Source: Halopseudomonas xiamenensis
GTDB taxonomy: Bacteria > Pseudomonadota > Gammaproteobacteria > Pseudomonadales > Pseudomonadaceae
Direction: 5' to 3'
DNA length: 34,434 bases
Assembly: GCF_014219065.1 (NCBI RefSeq)
Contig: NZ_JACLGO010000037.1
Location: 1-34,434, forward strand
Program-made: the position numbers and the translations under genes
In this document: one piece after another, positions 9,856-17,992 of the stretch
Position numbering within the stretch: position 1 is the stretch's first letter
Layout: each line of letters starts with the position of its first letter
Notes under the pieces: generated by a model
Seen by the model: only the letters and a program-made list of their open reading frames with translations
Told to the model about the DNA's origin: nothing
The model's database searches: none

Positions 9856-9888
9856 TACCCGGCAGTGATCCACTGATACCGCCGGGTA
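9856..9888. other. Stacked hairpin upstream of the phoH-family gene
   Basis: TACCCGGC (9856-9863) pairs with GCCGGGTA (9881-9888), and inside it CAGTG/CACTG forms a second stem around ATC, with one six-base bulge. It lies about 85 bases before the PIN-PhoH start codon in a 265-base gap that otherwise shows no gene. It could end rhlB transcripts or fold in the phoH leader. Confidence 0.5.
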
Positions 9889-9970
9889 ATGCGAGTCGGT
9901 CTTGCGGACTGCCAGGTGCGGACCGGTGCCTGATACAGTCTCGTATACGGCCATTGCGAGGTAATAGCCC

Positions 9971-11353
9971 ATGGAAGCGTGCGGAGCGACCCGACACACC
10001 TTCTACGTACTTGATACCAACGTCCTCATCCACGATCCCAATGCCCTGCTCAACTTCGAAGAGCACCATGTCATCATCCCGATGACCGTCCTTGAAGAAC
10101 TCGACAAACTCAAATCCGGCAAGACCAGCACCGCCGCGGACTGCCGCCAGGCCATCCGCCTGATCGACCAGACCCTGGCCGACGCCCCGCCCGAACTGGT
10201 CGAGTCCGGCGTCCCCATCCAGCGCGGCAAACTGGCGCCCAACGGCACCCTGGCCATCCTCATGGACAAGGCGCCGATTCCCGCCCACTGCCTGCCCAAC
10301 GACCTCAACGACAACAAGATCATCAACCAGCTGTGCCAACTGCAGATCCGCCACCCCGACGACCGCATCGCCCTGGTGTCCAAGGACATCAACATGCGGC
10401 TGAAGGCCCGTGCCTGCGGCATCGATGCCGAGGACTACCATACAGACCAGTTGCTCGATGACATCAACCTGCTGGCCCGCGGTTACCACCAGATCGAGGG
10501 CTCGTTCTGGGATCGCGCCAGCAAGGTCGAGACCCGCCAGCTCACCGGCAAGACCCTGCATGACGTGCAACTGATCGATAACCTGCCGGCGCTGCATATC
10601 AACGACTTCATCATCGACGAGCAGGGCTTCATCGGCCAGGTCAAGGCAGTCGAGGGCGCCAACCTGCAGTTGCTCGACATGCACCAGGAACCGCTGATGC
10701 ACCAGGAGGCCTGGGGCCTGCGGCCGCGGGACGTGTTCCAGGCGCTGGCCATGCACGCGCTGCTGGACCCGGACATCCACCTGGTCAACCTCACCGGCGC
10801 CGCCGGCTCGGGCAAGACCATCCTGGCGCTGGCGGCGGCGATCGAACAGACCATGGTCAGCAAGACCTACCGGCGCATCATCGCCACCCGCAGCACCCAG
10901 GGGCTGGACGAGGACATCGGCTTTCTGCCGGGTACCGAGAAGGAAAAGATGGAGCCCTGGCTGGGCGCGATCACCGACAATCTGGAAGCCCTGCACATGG
11001 ACGACGAATGCACCCATGGCAGCGTGGAGTACATCCTCGACCGGGTACCGCTGCAGTTCAAGTCGCTGAACTACATCCGCGGGCGCAGCTTCCAGCAGAG
11101 CTTCATCCTGATCGACGAGAGTCAGAACCTCACCCCGCACCAGATCAAGACCATCATCACCCGCGCCGGCAACGGCTCCAAGGTGGTCTGCCTGGGCAAC
11201 CTGGCGCAGATCGATACGCCGTACCTGAACGCTACCAGTTCCGGCCTGACCTACCTGACCGAATGCTTCAAGGACTTCCCCCACGGCGTGCACATCCACC
11301 TGCAGGGCGTACCCCGCTCGCTGCTGGCGGAGTATGCGGAAACCCACCTCTGA
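9971..11353 (+). CDS. PIN domain-PhoH ATPase (PhoH2-type)
   Basis: Fusion of an N-terminal PIN ribonuclease domain (about 10-140; FYVLDTNVLIHDP and LEELDKLK supply the acidic residues) to a C-terminal PhoH ATPase. Walker A is GAAGSGKT (276-283) and Walker B is ILIDESQN (D382, E383). Actinobacterial PhoH2 of the same layout unwinds and cleaves RNA, so an RNA-processing role is likely here; this is family knowledge, not shown by the sequence. The length of 460 residues is normal. A GAGG lies 12 bases before the chosen ATG. It is flanked by the hairpin upstream and the GTCATCC repeat array downstream, so it is probably a single-gene unit. Confidence 0.92.
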   Translation: MEACGATRHTFYVLDTNVLIHDPNALLNFEEHHVIIPMTVLEELDKLKSGKTSTAADCRQAIRLIDQTLADAPPELVESGVPIQRGKLAPNGTLAILMDKAPIPAHCLPNDLNDNKIINQLCQLQIRHPDDRIALVSKDINMRLKARACGIDAEDYHTDQLLDDINLLARGYHQIEGSFWDRASKVETRQLTGKTLHDVQLIDNLPALHINDFIIDEQGFIGQVKAVEGANLQLLDMHQEPLMHQEAWGLRPRDVFQALAMHALLDPDIHLVNLTGAAGSGKTILALAAAIEQTMVSKTYRRIIATRSTQGLDEDIGFLPGTEKEKMEPWLGAITDNLEALHMDDECTHGSVEYILDRVPLQFKSLNYIRGRSFQQSFILIDESQNLTPHQIKTIITRAGNGSKVVCLGNLAQIDTPYLNATSSGLTYLTECFKDFPHGVHIHLQGVPRSLLAEYAETHL

Positions 11354-11430
11354 TCCGAAAGGTATTCTCGACAGCCCTCCGGCCTTCCACCGGCATCCCC
11401 GGTGAAGGCTGGAATGCTGTTCTACTTAAG

Positions 11431-11574
11431 CCGTCATCCCTCCCAGAACCCGTCATCCCTCCCAAAACCCGTCATCCTTCGCGCAGGCGAAGGATCCACC
11501 GGCCACTCTGGGTCAGCCGGCACCATGGATCCTCCGGCCTGCGCCGAGGATGACGGGCGTGCCGAGGATGACGG
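11431..11574. repeat. GTCATCC-type palindromic repeat array
   Basis: The core is a double hairpin: 11468-11498 and 11526-11557 are inverted relative to each other (CCCGTCATCC...GGATCCA versus TGGATCC...GGATGACGGG), and each arm is itself a hairpin with an 8-9 bp stem. To the left are two partial units repeating with a 19-base period (CCGTCATCCCTCCCA). To the right a second GAGGATGACGG follows. The array lies in the 324-base gap between phoH and yaaA, which has no other feature except the yaaA ribosome site. A related double hairpin occurs at 20783-20870. Confidence 0.85.
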
Positions 11575-11677
11575 TGAAGGCCGAGGTTCCTATTGAACGC
11601 CTTTATCAACCCAATTACGGGTCTTCCCCCGGCACATGCGGCATAATATCCGACATTGCATTCAAGGAGCCCCTGTC

Positions 11678-12454
11678 ATGCTGATGGTGATTTCCCCCGC
11701 CAAGACCCTGGACTACGACACCGCACCGGCCACCCAGCGCCATACCCAGCCGCGCTATCTGGAGCACAGCCGGGAACTGATCGAGGTGCTGCGGGAAAAG
11801 TCGCCGCAGGACATCGCCGAGCTGATGTCGCTGTCCGACAAGCTGGCGGCGCTGAACGTGGCCCGTTATGGCAGTTGGTCGGAGCAGTGCAGCACCGACA
11901 ACAGCAAGCAGGCGTTGCTGGCGTTCAAGGGTGATGTCTATACCGGGCTCAATGCCGAGGACTTCAGCGAGGACGACTTCGACTTCGCCCAGCAGCACCT
12001 GCGCATGCTCTCCGGCCTGTACGGCCTCCTGCGCCCACTGGACCTGATGCAACCCTACCGCCTGGAAATGGGCACCAAGCTGGCCAACCCGCGCGGCAAG
12101 GACCTGTATGCCTTCTGGGGAGAACATATCACCGAATGGTTGAACCAGGACCTGGCCGAGCAGGGTGACGACATAGTGCTCAACCTGGCCTCCCAGGAGT
12201 ACTTCGGCGCGGTCAAGCCCAAGGCCCTGAACGGCCGGCTGATCGAGACCGTATTCAAGGACCGCAAGAACGGCCAGTACAAGATCATCAGCTTCTACGC
12301 CAAGAAGGCCCGAGGGCTGATGGCGCGCTATGTAATCAAGGAGCGGCTGAGCGACCCCGAGGGCCTGAAGGATTTCAACCTGGACGGCTACCACTACGAC
12401 CAGGCCAGCTCCAGTGCGGACAAGCTGGTGTTTCTGCGCGAGGAGCAGCGCTGA
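11678..12454 (+). CDS. yaaA: Peroxide stress protein YaaA
   Basis: YaaA/DUF328 family. In E. coli it lowers free iron during hydrogen peroxide stress and is controlled by OxyR; a DNA-binding fold has been described. The 258 residues equal the E. coli length. Family signatures seen are [11 protein letters not shown] at the start, [22 protein letters not shown] (about 110-131), NLASQEYF, and [19 protein letters not shown] lies nine bases before the ATG at 11678, which is preferred over an earlier in-frame ATG at 11636. The next gene starts two bases after the stop, so the two are cotranscribed. Confidence 0.95.
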   Translation: MLMVISPAKTLDYDTAPATQRHTQPRYLEHSRELIEVLREKSPQDIAELMSLSDKLAALNVARYGSWSEQCSTDNSKQALLAFKGDVYTGLNAEDFSEDDFDFAQQHLRMLSGLYGLLRPLDLMQPYRLEMGTKLANPRGKDLYAFWGEHITEWLNQDLAEQGDDIVLNLASQEYFGAVKPKALNGRLIETVFKDRKNGQYKIISFYAKKARGLMARYVIKERLSDPEGLKDFNLDGYHYDQASSSADKLVFLREEQR

Positions 12455-12456
12455 AC

Positions 12457-13194
12457 ATGCCGGGCTCGGGAGCCACGCCGCCGGATGACAGCAAGCGCTA
12501 CAGCCAGCTGCTGCAGCGCAATCGCTGGTTCCGCGATCTGCCGGATGACTGCATCAGCGAGACCGTGGCAATGGCCCGTCTACGCCGGGTGGAGGATGGC
12601 CAGCGCCTGTTCGCCCATGGCGACCTGCCTGATGGCCTGTACGGCATCTACAGCGGCAGCGTGCGCATCAGCAATACCGGCAGCGATGGCCGCGAAGCGT
12701 TGCTGACGGTGCTCAGCCCCGGCAGCTGGTTTGGCGAGATATCCCTGTTCGATGGCCTGCCACGCACCCATGACGCTCACGCCATGGGTGCCACCGAGCT
12801 GCTGTTGATCCCGCAGAAGGGCTTCCAGCAACTGCTCGAACGCCGCCCGGAACTCTACCCGCACTTCATGCGCCTGCTATGCCGGCGCCTGCGCCTGTCC
12901 TTCAACATGATGACCGACAGCGCCCTGCTGCCCCTGCCCGCCCGGCTGGCCAAGCGCCTGCTGATGCATGCGCAGTCCTACGGTGAGGTGACGGTGGGCA
13001 ATGAACGCCTGGCGATCCAGTTGTCCCAGGAAACCCTGGGGCTGATGCTCAACAGTTCACGGCAGAGCATCAACCGCCTGCTCAAGCAATTCGAGCAGGC
13101 CGGCTGGGTACGCATCCATTACAGCCAGATCAGCATACTCGATGAGGAAGCCCTGACCCGCATTGCCACCGGCAGCGGGATGCCGGTGGCATAG
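12457..13194 (+). CDS. Crp/Fnr family transcription regulator
   Basis: N-terminal cyclic-nucleotide-binding beta-roll (about 20-140) with GSWFGEISLFDGLPRTHDAH, which has the glutamate and the Arg-Thr pair of a phosphate-binding cassette. The C-terminal winged helix-turn-helix (about 160-235) has LSQETLGLMLNSSRQSINRL as recognition region. No cysteine cluster for an Fe-S centre is present, so it is not an Fnr oxygen sensor. Whether it binds cAMP, c-di-GMP or nothing cannot be told. GAGGAG inside the yaaA tail serves as ribosome site, with a two-base gap to yaaA. The pairing suggests a stress or metal link, by context only. Confidence 0.9.
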   Translation: MPGSGATPPDDSKRYSQLLQRNRWFRDLPDDCISETVAMARLRRVEDGQRLFAHGDLPDGLYGIYSGSVRISNTGSDGREALLTVLSPGSWFGEISLFDGLPRTHDAHAMGATELLLIPQKGFQQLLERRPELYPHFMRLLCRRLRLSFNMMTDSALLPLPARLAKRLLMHAQSYGEVTVGNERLAIQLSQETLGLMLNSSRQSINRLLKQFEQAGWVRIHYSQISILDEEALTRIATGSGMPVA

Positions 13195-13228
13195 AGCAGC
13201 GGCTCGATAACCCCAAGGGGCCGCAGCA

Positions 13229-13690
13229 TCACGCTCCGGCGCGCAGCCGCGCAACGAAATCATCCAGCCACGGCTTGGCATCGTCCTCGGGGGTGACCGT
13301 TTCGCTGGCGTCCAGGCGCAGCATGGGCAGTGCCTCGCTGGCCTGTACTTCCAGCAACAATTCACGCAGCTGCTCGCCACCCTGGCAGAAGGTGTCACCA
13401 TAACCGGCGTCGCCCAGCGCAATGACACCGAAGGGTTTGCCCGTCAGCAAAGGAAAACGCGACTGCATGTCATAGTAGAAATCCTGGATGGTGGCCGGCA
13501 GCTCACCCATACCGGTGGTCGAGCAACAGACCAGGATTGCGTCGGGGTTGGCCTCGAGCAATGCATCCACCGTCGCCGGCTTGATGCGGGTAACCTGCAG
13601 CCCGGCCGCCCGGCAGCGCTCTGCCGCTTCATCGGCCACCTCGTCGGCCGTGCCGAAAACCGAACCACTGAGTATCGCCAGATGCATCAT
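13229..13690 (-). CDS. Flavodoxin, MioC-like
   Basis: Single-domain FMN flavodoxin of 153 residues. The phosphate loop is LSGSVFGTADEVADE near the N-terminus, the second FMN loop is CCSTTGMGELP (about 55-65), and the third is ALGDAGYGDTFCQGGEQ (about 91-107). It is an electron carrier of the MioC/short flavodoxin type; the partner reductase is not in the window. The start has two adjacent ATGs after AAGGGGG; the second (13687) has the better spacing. It is convergent with the Crp/Fnr gene (34-base gap) and divergent from folM (118-base gap). The same flavodoxin-folM neighbourhood occurs in P. aeruginosa. Confidence 0.9.
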   Translation of the reverse strand: MMHLAILSGSVFGTADEVADEAAERCRAAGLQVTRIKPATVDALLEANPDAILVCCSTTGMGELPATIQDFYYDMQSRFPLLTGKPFGVIALGDAGYGDTFCQGGEQLRELLLEVQASEALPMLRLDASETVTPEDDAKPWLDDFVARLRAGA

Positions 13691-13808
13691 TACCCCCTTT
13701 GCTGATTGACCGGGCGCACATTATGCCCCAATCGCCGCCCCGCTGCCGGACCGAACCGGACAGACATGCTAAGATGCGGCCCTCGACCGACCACAGGATG
13801 CCGGCCCG

Positions 13809-14510
13809 ATGCACGACCAGCAGACCATTCTGATCACCGGAGCAGCCCAGCGCGTGGGCCTGCACTGCGCCCAGCGGCTTGCCGCCGATGGCTACCGGGT
13901 GCTCATTACCTGCCGTCGTCCGCGCCCGGAATGGCAGGATCGCCCGTTGCCGGGGATCGAGGTGCTGCTGACCGACTTCTCCAGCGTCGAAGGTATCCAG
14001 CGCCTGGTCGACACCCTGGTCAGCCGCCAGATCCGCCTGCGCGCGCTGATCCACAACGCCTCGGCCTGGCTGAACGACCAGGACAGCGCCGCGGCCCTGC
14101 AGCAGATGTTCATGGTGCACATGCAGGCGCCCTATCTGCTGAACCTGGCCTGTGCCGAGCTGTTCGACCCGGCTGTCACCGGCGATATCATCCATATCAG
14201 CGATCATGTGGCCCAGCGCGGCAGCGCCCGGCACATTGCCTACAGCGCCACCAAGGCCGGTCTGGAAAGCCTCAGCCGCTCGTTCGCCGCCAGCCTTGCC
14301 CCACGCATCAAGGTCAATGCCATCGCCCCGGCGCTGATCATGTTCAATGAGGGCGACTCGGCCGAGTACCGGGAAAAGGCGCTGGCCAAGTCGGCGCTGG
14401 GCATAGAGCCCGGGCCTGAGGTCGTCTACCAGTCCATTCGCTACCTGATGGACAACCCCTACGTAACAGGCACCTGTCTCGACCTGAATGGCGGCAGGAA
14501 CCTCAAATGA
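13809..14510 (+). CDS. folM: Dihydromonapterin reductase FolM
   Basis: Short-chain dehydrogenase that reduces dihydromonapterin to tetrahydromonapterin, the pterin cofactor of phenylalanine hydroxylase in Pseudomonas. The N-terminal cofactor motif is ILITGAAQRVGLHCA, and TCRRPRPEW follows strand 2 as in NADPH enzymes. NASAW is the mid-sheet motif. The catalytic site is HISDHVAQRG followed by YSATKAG (Tyr and Lys about 155-160). The length of 233 residues fits FolM. folE follows after 18 bases and folX follows that, which separates it from generic SDRs and supports the call. Confidence 0.93.
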   Translation: MHDQQTILITGAAQRVGLHCAQRLAADGYRVLITCRRPRPEWQDRPLPGIEVLLTDFSSVEGIQRLVDTLVSRQIRLRALIHNASAWLNDQDSAAALQQMFMVHMQAPYLLNLACAELFDPAVTGDIIHISDHVAQRGSARHIAYSATKAGLESLSRSFAASLAPRIKVNAIAPALIMFNEGDSAEYREKALAKSALGIEPGPEVVYQSIRYLMDNPYVTGTCLDLNGGRNLK

Positions 14511-14528
14511 ACCGATACGAGAACTGCG

Positions 14529-15092
14529 ATGAGTCTTGAAAAGCTGACCAGCAACTACCACGACATCCTCACCAACCTGGGTGAGAACCCCGAGCGCGAA
14601 GGCCTGCTGGGCACCCCCCAGCGCGCCGCCAAGGCCATGCAGTTTCTCTGCCGCGGCTACGAGCAGTCGCTGGAAGAAATCGTCAACGGCGCGCTGTTCG
14701 AGTCCTCCAGCGACGAGATGGTGATCGTCAAGAACATCGAGCTGTACTCGCTGTGCGAACACCACATGCTGCCCTTCATCGGCAAGGCGCACGTGGCCTA
14801 CATGCCCAGTGGCAAGGTGATCGGCCTGTCCAAGGTGGCACGCATCGTCGACATGTTCGCCCGCCGCCTGCAGATCCAGGAAAGCCTGACCCGGCAGGTC
14901 GCCGAGGCCGTGCAGTCGGTCACCGAGGCCCGTGGCGTGGCTGTGGTCATCGAGGCCCGGCATATGTGCATGATGATGCGCGGAGTGGAAAAGCAGAACT
15001 CGACCATGATGACCTCGGTCATGCTCGGCAGCTTCCGCGAGTCGTTCAATACCCGCCAGGAATTCCTGCAGCTGATCGGGCGGGACAACTGA
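14529..15092 (+). CDS. folE: GTP cyclohydrolase I FolE
   Basis: Converts GTP to 7,8-dihydroneopterin triphosphate, the first step of pterin and folate synthesis. The 187 residues match the common bacterial type IA enzyme. Zinc ligands are C76 and H79 in [10 protein letters not shown] and C147 in [28 protein letters not shown] is the conserved substrate-site segment, and QKNSTMMTS(V) is near the end. It is in the folM-folE-folX order and one base upstream of folX, implying the product is channelled towards monapterin. Pseudomonads often carry a second folE, so this one may be the monapterin-dedicated copy (inference). Confidence 0.96.
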   Translation: MSLEKLTSNYHDILTNLGENPEREGLLGTPQRAAKAMQFLCRGYEQSLEEIVNGALFESSSDEMVIVKNIELYSLCEHHMLPFIGKAHVAYMPSGKVIGLSKVARIVDMFARRLQIQESLTRQVAEAVQSVTEARGVAVVIEARHMCMMMRGVEKQNSTMMTSVMLGSFRESFNTRQEFLQLIGRDN

Positions 15093-15093
15093 G

Positions 15094-15468
15094 ATGCAGC
15101 GCATGGAGCCCGGCATGGCGCGGATCAGGATCAAGAACCTGCGCCTGCGTACCTACATCGGCATCAAGGAAGAAGAGATCAACAACCGCCAGGATGTGCT
15201 GATCAATGCACTGATCCTGTACCCCGCCGACAATGCGGTGGAAATCAATGAGATCGAACACGCGCTGAACTACCGCACCATCACCAAGGCCATCATCAGC
15301 CATGTGGAGAGCAATCGCTTCGCCCTGCTCGAACGCCTGACCCAGGAGGTACTGGACCTGGTCATGCAGCATCCACAGGTGCGCTATGCCGAGGTCGAGG
15401 TGGACAAGCCGCACGCCCTGCGTTTCGCCGAATCGGTATCCATCACCCTGAGCGGTGAACGCGAATGA
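15094..15468 (+). CDS. folX: Dihydroneopterin triphosphate 2'-epimerase FolX
   Basis: FolB/FolX tunnelling-fold enzyme that epimerises dihydroneopterin triphosphate to dihydromonapterin triphosphate. It has 124 residues. Key segments are [20 protein letters not shown] near the start, [14 protein letters not shown] (about 46-59), [10 protein letters not shown] with the catalytic-region Glu, and [18 protein letters not shown]. The clustering with folM and folE favours FolX over the aldolase FolB. Three in-frame ATGs are possible (15094, 15103, 15115). The last has the best ribosome site (GGAG seven bases before), and the first matches Pseudomonas homologues. It overlaps the next gene by ATGA. 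Confidence 0.94.
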   Translation: MQRMEPGMARIRIKNLRLRTYIGIKEEEINNRQDVLINALILYPADNAVEINEIEHALNYRTITKAIISHVESNRFALLERLTQEVLDLVMQHPQVRYAEVEVDKPHALRFAESVSITLSGERE

Positions 15469-15800
15469 CCGCCGATGAATTCAAGGCCCGGCTCGGCAGC
15501 CCCGAACACCGCTTTGCCGACACCCTGGCGTTCATCGACCAGCATTACCACTATCAACCCAGCGCCTTCAGCAACGGCCCGCTGCACAACAGCCCGCAGC
15601 AGAACCAGGGCTCGTGCCGGATACTGGCCATGGCGCTGGACCTGGGTTTGAGCGATGAACAGGCGCTGCAGTGCTTCGCCGAGCATTACCAGGCGGTCCT
15701 GGCCCAGCCCGAGGGCAGCGAGCATGCCAATATCCGCGCCCTGATGCAGCACGGCCTGGCTGCCGTGCGCTTCGACAACCAGCCACTCACCCGGCGCTGA
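15465..15800 (+). CDS. HopJ-family protein
   Basis: A 111-residue protein of the HopJ type III effector family (PF08888). The typical sequence [16 protein letters not shown] and [20 protein letters not shown], with the late FAEHYQ segment, is present. Despite the name, many non-pathogens carry it and its function is unknown; no secretion system is visible here. Its start overlaps the folX stop by four bases (ATGA), so it is translated with the monapterin genes, which hints at a housekeeping role tied to pterins (inference). Confidence 0.88.
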   Translation: MTADEFKARLGSPEHRFADTLAFIDQHYHYQPSAFSNGPLHNSPQQNQGSCRILAMALDLGLSDEQALQCFAEHYQAVLAQPEGSEHANIRALMQHGLAAVRFDNQPLTRR

Positions 15801-15826
15801 ACCGCGCCCAGCACAACGGAGCATCC

Positions 15827-16312
15827 ATGGCGGTCAAGCAACTCCAACCCCGCGGCGATTTTCCCGCCCCCGGCCTGTTTCGCCGCCTGGCCGCTGCCTT
15901 CTATGACCTGATGCTGTGTCTGGCACTGCTGATGGTACTGATATTGCTCTATCAACAGGGCGTGCTGCGGCTGGTCTATGGCGCGGAAACGCTGCAGGCC
16001 ATGTCCGATGCCGGCAGCCTGGACCGCGACCCCGTGCTGACTATCCTGATGATCCTGGCCATCTACGGCTTCTTCGGCCTGTTCTGGACGCTCACCGGCC
16101 AGACCCTCGGCATGCAGGCCTGGCGTCTGCGGGTGCAACAGCTCGACGGCAGCTCCATCACCTGGCGCCAGGCGATCAACCGTGTGAGCGTCGCCTTCAT
16201 CGCCTGGGCCTGCGGCGGGCTGGGCATCTGGTGGGCACTGTGGGACAAGCAATCGCGTACCTGGCCGGATATCGCCTCGGGCACCCGCACTGTGGTGTTG
16301 CCGAAAGCATGA
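15827..16312 (+). CDS. RDD family membrane protein
   Basis: Inner-membrane protein of 161 residues with three or four hydrophobic segments. FPAPGLFRRLAAAFYDLMLC contains the Arg and Asp of the RDD signature, and TGQTLGMQAWRLRVQQLDG is the second conserved block. RDD proteins have been linked to ion or solute transport, but this subgroup has no defined role. The ATG at 15827 follows CGGAGC; an open frame extends upstream into hopJ but has no support. It overlaps the LysE gene by ATGA, so both belong to the fol operon or a read-through of it. Confidence 0.88.
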   Translation: MAVKQLQPRGDFPAPGLFRRLAAAFYDLMLCLALLMVLILLYQQGVLRLVYGAETLQAMSDAGSLDRDPVLTILMILAIYGFFGLFWTLTGQTLGMQAWRLRVQQLDGSSITWRQAINRVSVAFIAWACGGLGIWWALWDKQSRTWPDIASGTRTVVLPKA

Positions 16313-16920
16313 ATCTCGCCCTGACCACCTCCTACGCCCTGGTGGTAACCCTGCTGATCGCCACCCCTGGCCCGGTGGTGGCGCTGGTCATCAATACCGC
16401 CTCGGCGGCTGGCTCGAAAAAGGCGCTGCAAACCGCTATCGGCGCCAATGGCGCGTCGCTGGCGCTGATCGTCGCCGCCGCCGCGATCATTTCCGGGGCG
16501 GCGGTGCTGCAGCCGGAAACCCTGCGCTGGATCAGCATCCTCGGCTGCCTGTATATCGGCTGGCTGGCCATCTCGGCGATCCGCGAGCACGCAGCGGTGC
16601 CGAACGAGGCGCAACAGGGACGCAGACTGCAACAGGGCGGCTGGCTGAAAGGCTTCCTGGTGGGCATCTCCAACCCGAAGGACATCCTGTTCTTCGTTGC
16701 GCTGTTTCCCCAGTTCATCCAGGTCACCGAGTCCTTCGCCACCAGCATGGGGCTGCTGGCGGCGATCTGGGTCGCACTCGACCTGCTGATCCTCGGCGCC
16801 TATATCTTCGTGCTGGGGAAAGTGCTGTCGATCCGCTACCGGCGCTGGATAGCCCTGGTCTCGGCGGTGCTGTTGCTGGGTATCGCGGTGGCGGGGCTGG
16901 TGTACAACCTCGCCACCTGA
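16309..16920 (+). CDS. LysE/RhtB family exporter
   Basis: Six-helix amino acid exporter of 203 residues. It begins with the family motif LLIATPGPVVALVINTASAAG (about 14-34) and contains GCLYIGWLAISAIRE and FLVGISNPKDILFFVALFPQF, the usual second half. It probably exports an amino acid or related small molecule; the substrate is unknown. The start overlaps the RDD stop as ATGA. It is convergent with lptG, with only 10 bases between stop codons and no terminator, so transcripts from the two sides should run into each other. Confidence 0.92.
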   Translation: MNLALTTSYALVVTLLIATPGPVVALVINTASAAGSKKALQTAIGANGASLALIVAAAAIISGAAVLQPETLRWISILGCLYIGWLAISAIREHAAVPNEAQQGRRLQQGGWLKGFLVGISNPKDILFFVALFPQFIQVTESFATSMGLLAAIWVALDLLILGAYIFVLGKVLSIRYRRWIALVSAVLLLGIAVAGLVYNLAT

Positions 16921-16930
16921 GGAAGGGAGA

Positions 16931-17992
16931 TCAGCCCGTGCGGCGCATCAACCAGGCGCCCATGGCAACCAGCACGAGGATTGGCAGCAGTACCGCGATC
17001 AGCGGAGAAAAGCCGAACACCAGGCTCGAAGGACCAAGCAGATCCTGCACGATGCGGAAGCTGAAACCGACCAGTACCCCAGTGAACACCCGCTGGCCGA
17101 GGGTCACCGAGCGCAGCGGGCCGAAGATGAAGGAGATGGCGACGAACACCAGCGCGGCGGTGGTCAGTGGTTGCAGCAGCTTCTTCCAGAAGGCCAGCCA
17201 GTACTGGCTGTTGTTCAATCCCTGCTCGGCGAGATAGCCCTGGTAATGCCAGATACCGGTCAAGGGCAGCACATCCGGGTCCAGCAACACTACCCGCAGC
17301 AGGCTCGGGGACAATCCCACATCCCAGCGTTGCTGCAGGTGCTGCTCCACGCGGCTGGTACCGTCCTGCTCGAATAGCGTGGTCGCCACATCCTCCAGCA
17401 GCCAGTGCTCATCCTGCACGCTGGCACGCTGGGCAAAGCTGGTTTCCAGCAGTTCGCGCTGCCCGTCGAAGCGGTAGCGGGTGATGCCGTGCAGCACGCC
17501 GTTGGGCTGCACCGCGTTGATGTGGATGAAGTCGTCACCCTCGCGATGCCACAGGCCCTTGGACTTGACCGCCTCGCCACTGCCGACGGCCAGCGCCCGG
17601 CGACTCTCGGCCAGGTTCTCGCTGTAGGGCGCGACGTACTCGCCGAGCAGCACACCGGCCAGCATCAGCACCAGCAGCGGCTTGAGCACCGCGCCCATGA
17701 TCCGCGCTATGGACATGCCCGAGGCGCGCATCACGGTGAGTTCGGAATTGCTGGCCAGGGTACCCAGGCCGATCAGGCAGCCGACCAGCGCCGCCATGGG
17801 CAACAGGTCGTAGAGGCGTCGTGGGAAGGTAAGAAAGATATAGGTCAGGGCCTCCAGCGCGCCGTAGTCGCCCTCCAGATCATCCAGCTCGCCGATATAG
17901 GCGAACAACAGGTCCAGTCCGACGATGATCAGCGCCACCGCCAGCACACTGCTGATGACGGACTTACCGATATGACGATCAAGCAGCCGCAT
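16931..17992 (-). CDS. lptG: LPS export permease LptG
   Basis: Inner-membrane subunit of the LptB2FG ABC transporter that extracts lipopolysaccharide and passes it to LptC. It has 353 residues, with two or three N-terminal helices (starting RLLDRHIGKSVISSVLAVAL), a periplasmic beta-jellyroll domain (about 135-260), and three C-terminal helices. EYVAPYSENLAESRRALAVG is the conserved exit of helix 3. The ATG at 17992 is chosen because GGAGGT stands just before it; it overlaps the end of lptF by 14 bases, which couples the two. A start at 18013 would add seven residues without better support. Confidence 0.94.
   Translation of the reverse strand: MRLLDRHIGKSVISSVLAVALIIVGLDLLFAYIGELDDLEGDYGALEALTYIFLTFPRRLYDLLPMAALVGCLIGLGTLASNSELTVMRASGMSIARIMGAVLKPLLVLMLAGVLLGEYVAPYSENLAESRRALAVGSGEAVKSKGLWHREGDDFIHINAVQPNGVLHGITRYRFDGQRELLETSFAQRASVQDEHWLLEDVATTLFEQDGTSRVEQHLQQRWDVGLSPSLLRVVLLDPDVLPLTGIWHYQGYLAEQGLNNSQYWLAFWKKLLQPLTTAALVFVAISFIFGPLRSVTLGQRVFTGVLVGFSFRIVQDLLGPSSLVFGFSPLIAVLLPILVLVAMGAWLMRRTG

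Noticed and set aside
9833..11347. A 504-codon minus-strand frame opposite the PIN-PhoH gene
   Set aside because: Antisense shadow of a recognised gene with intact motifs on the plus strand.
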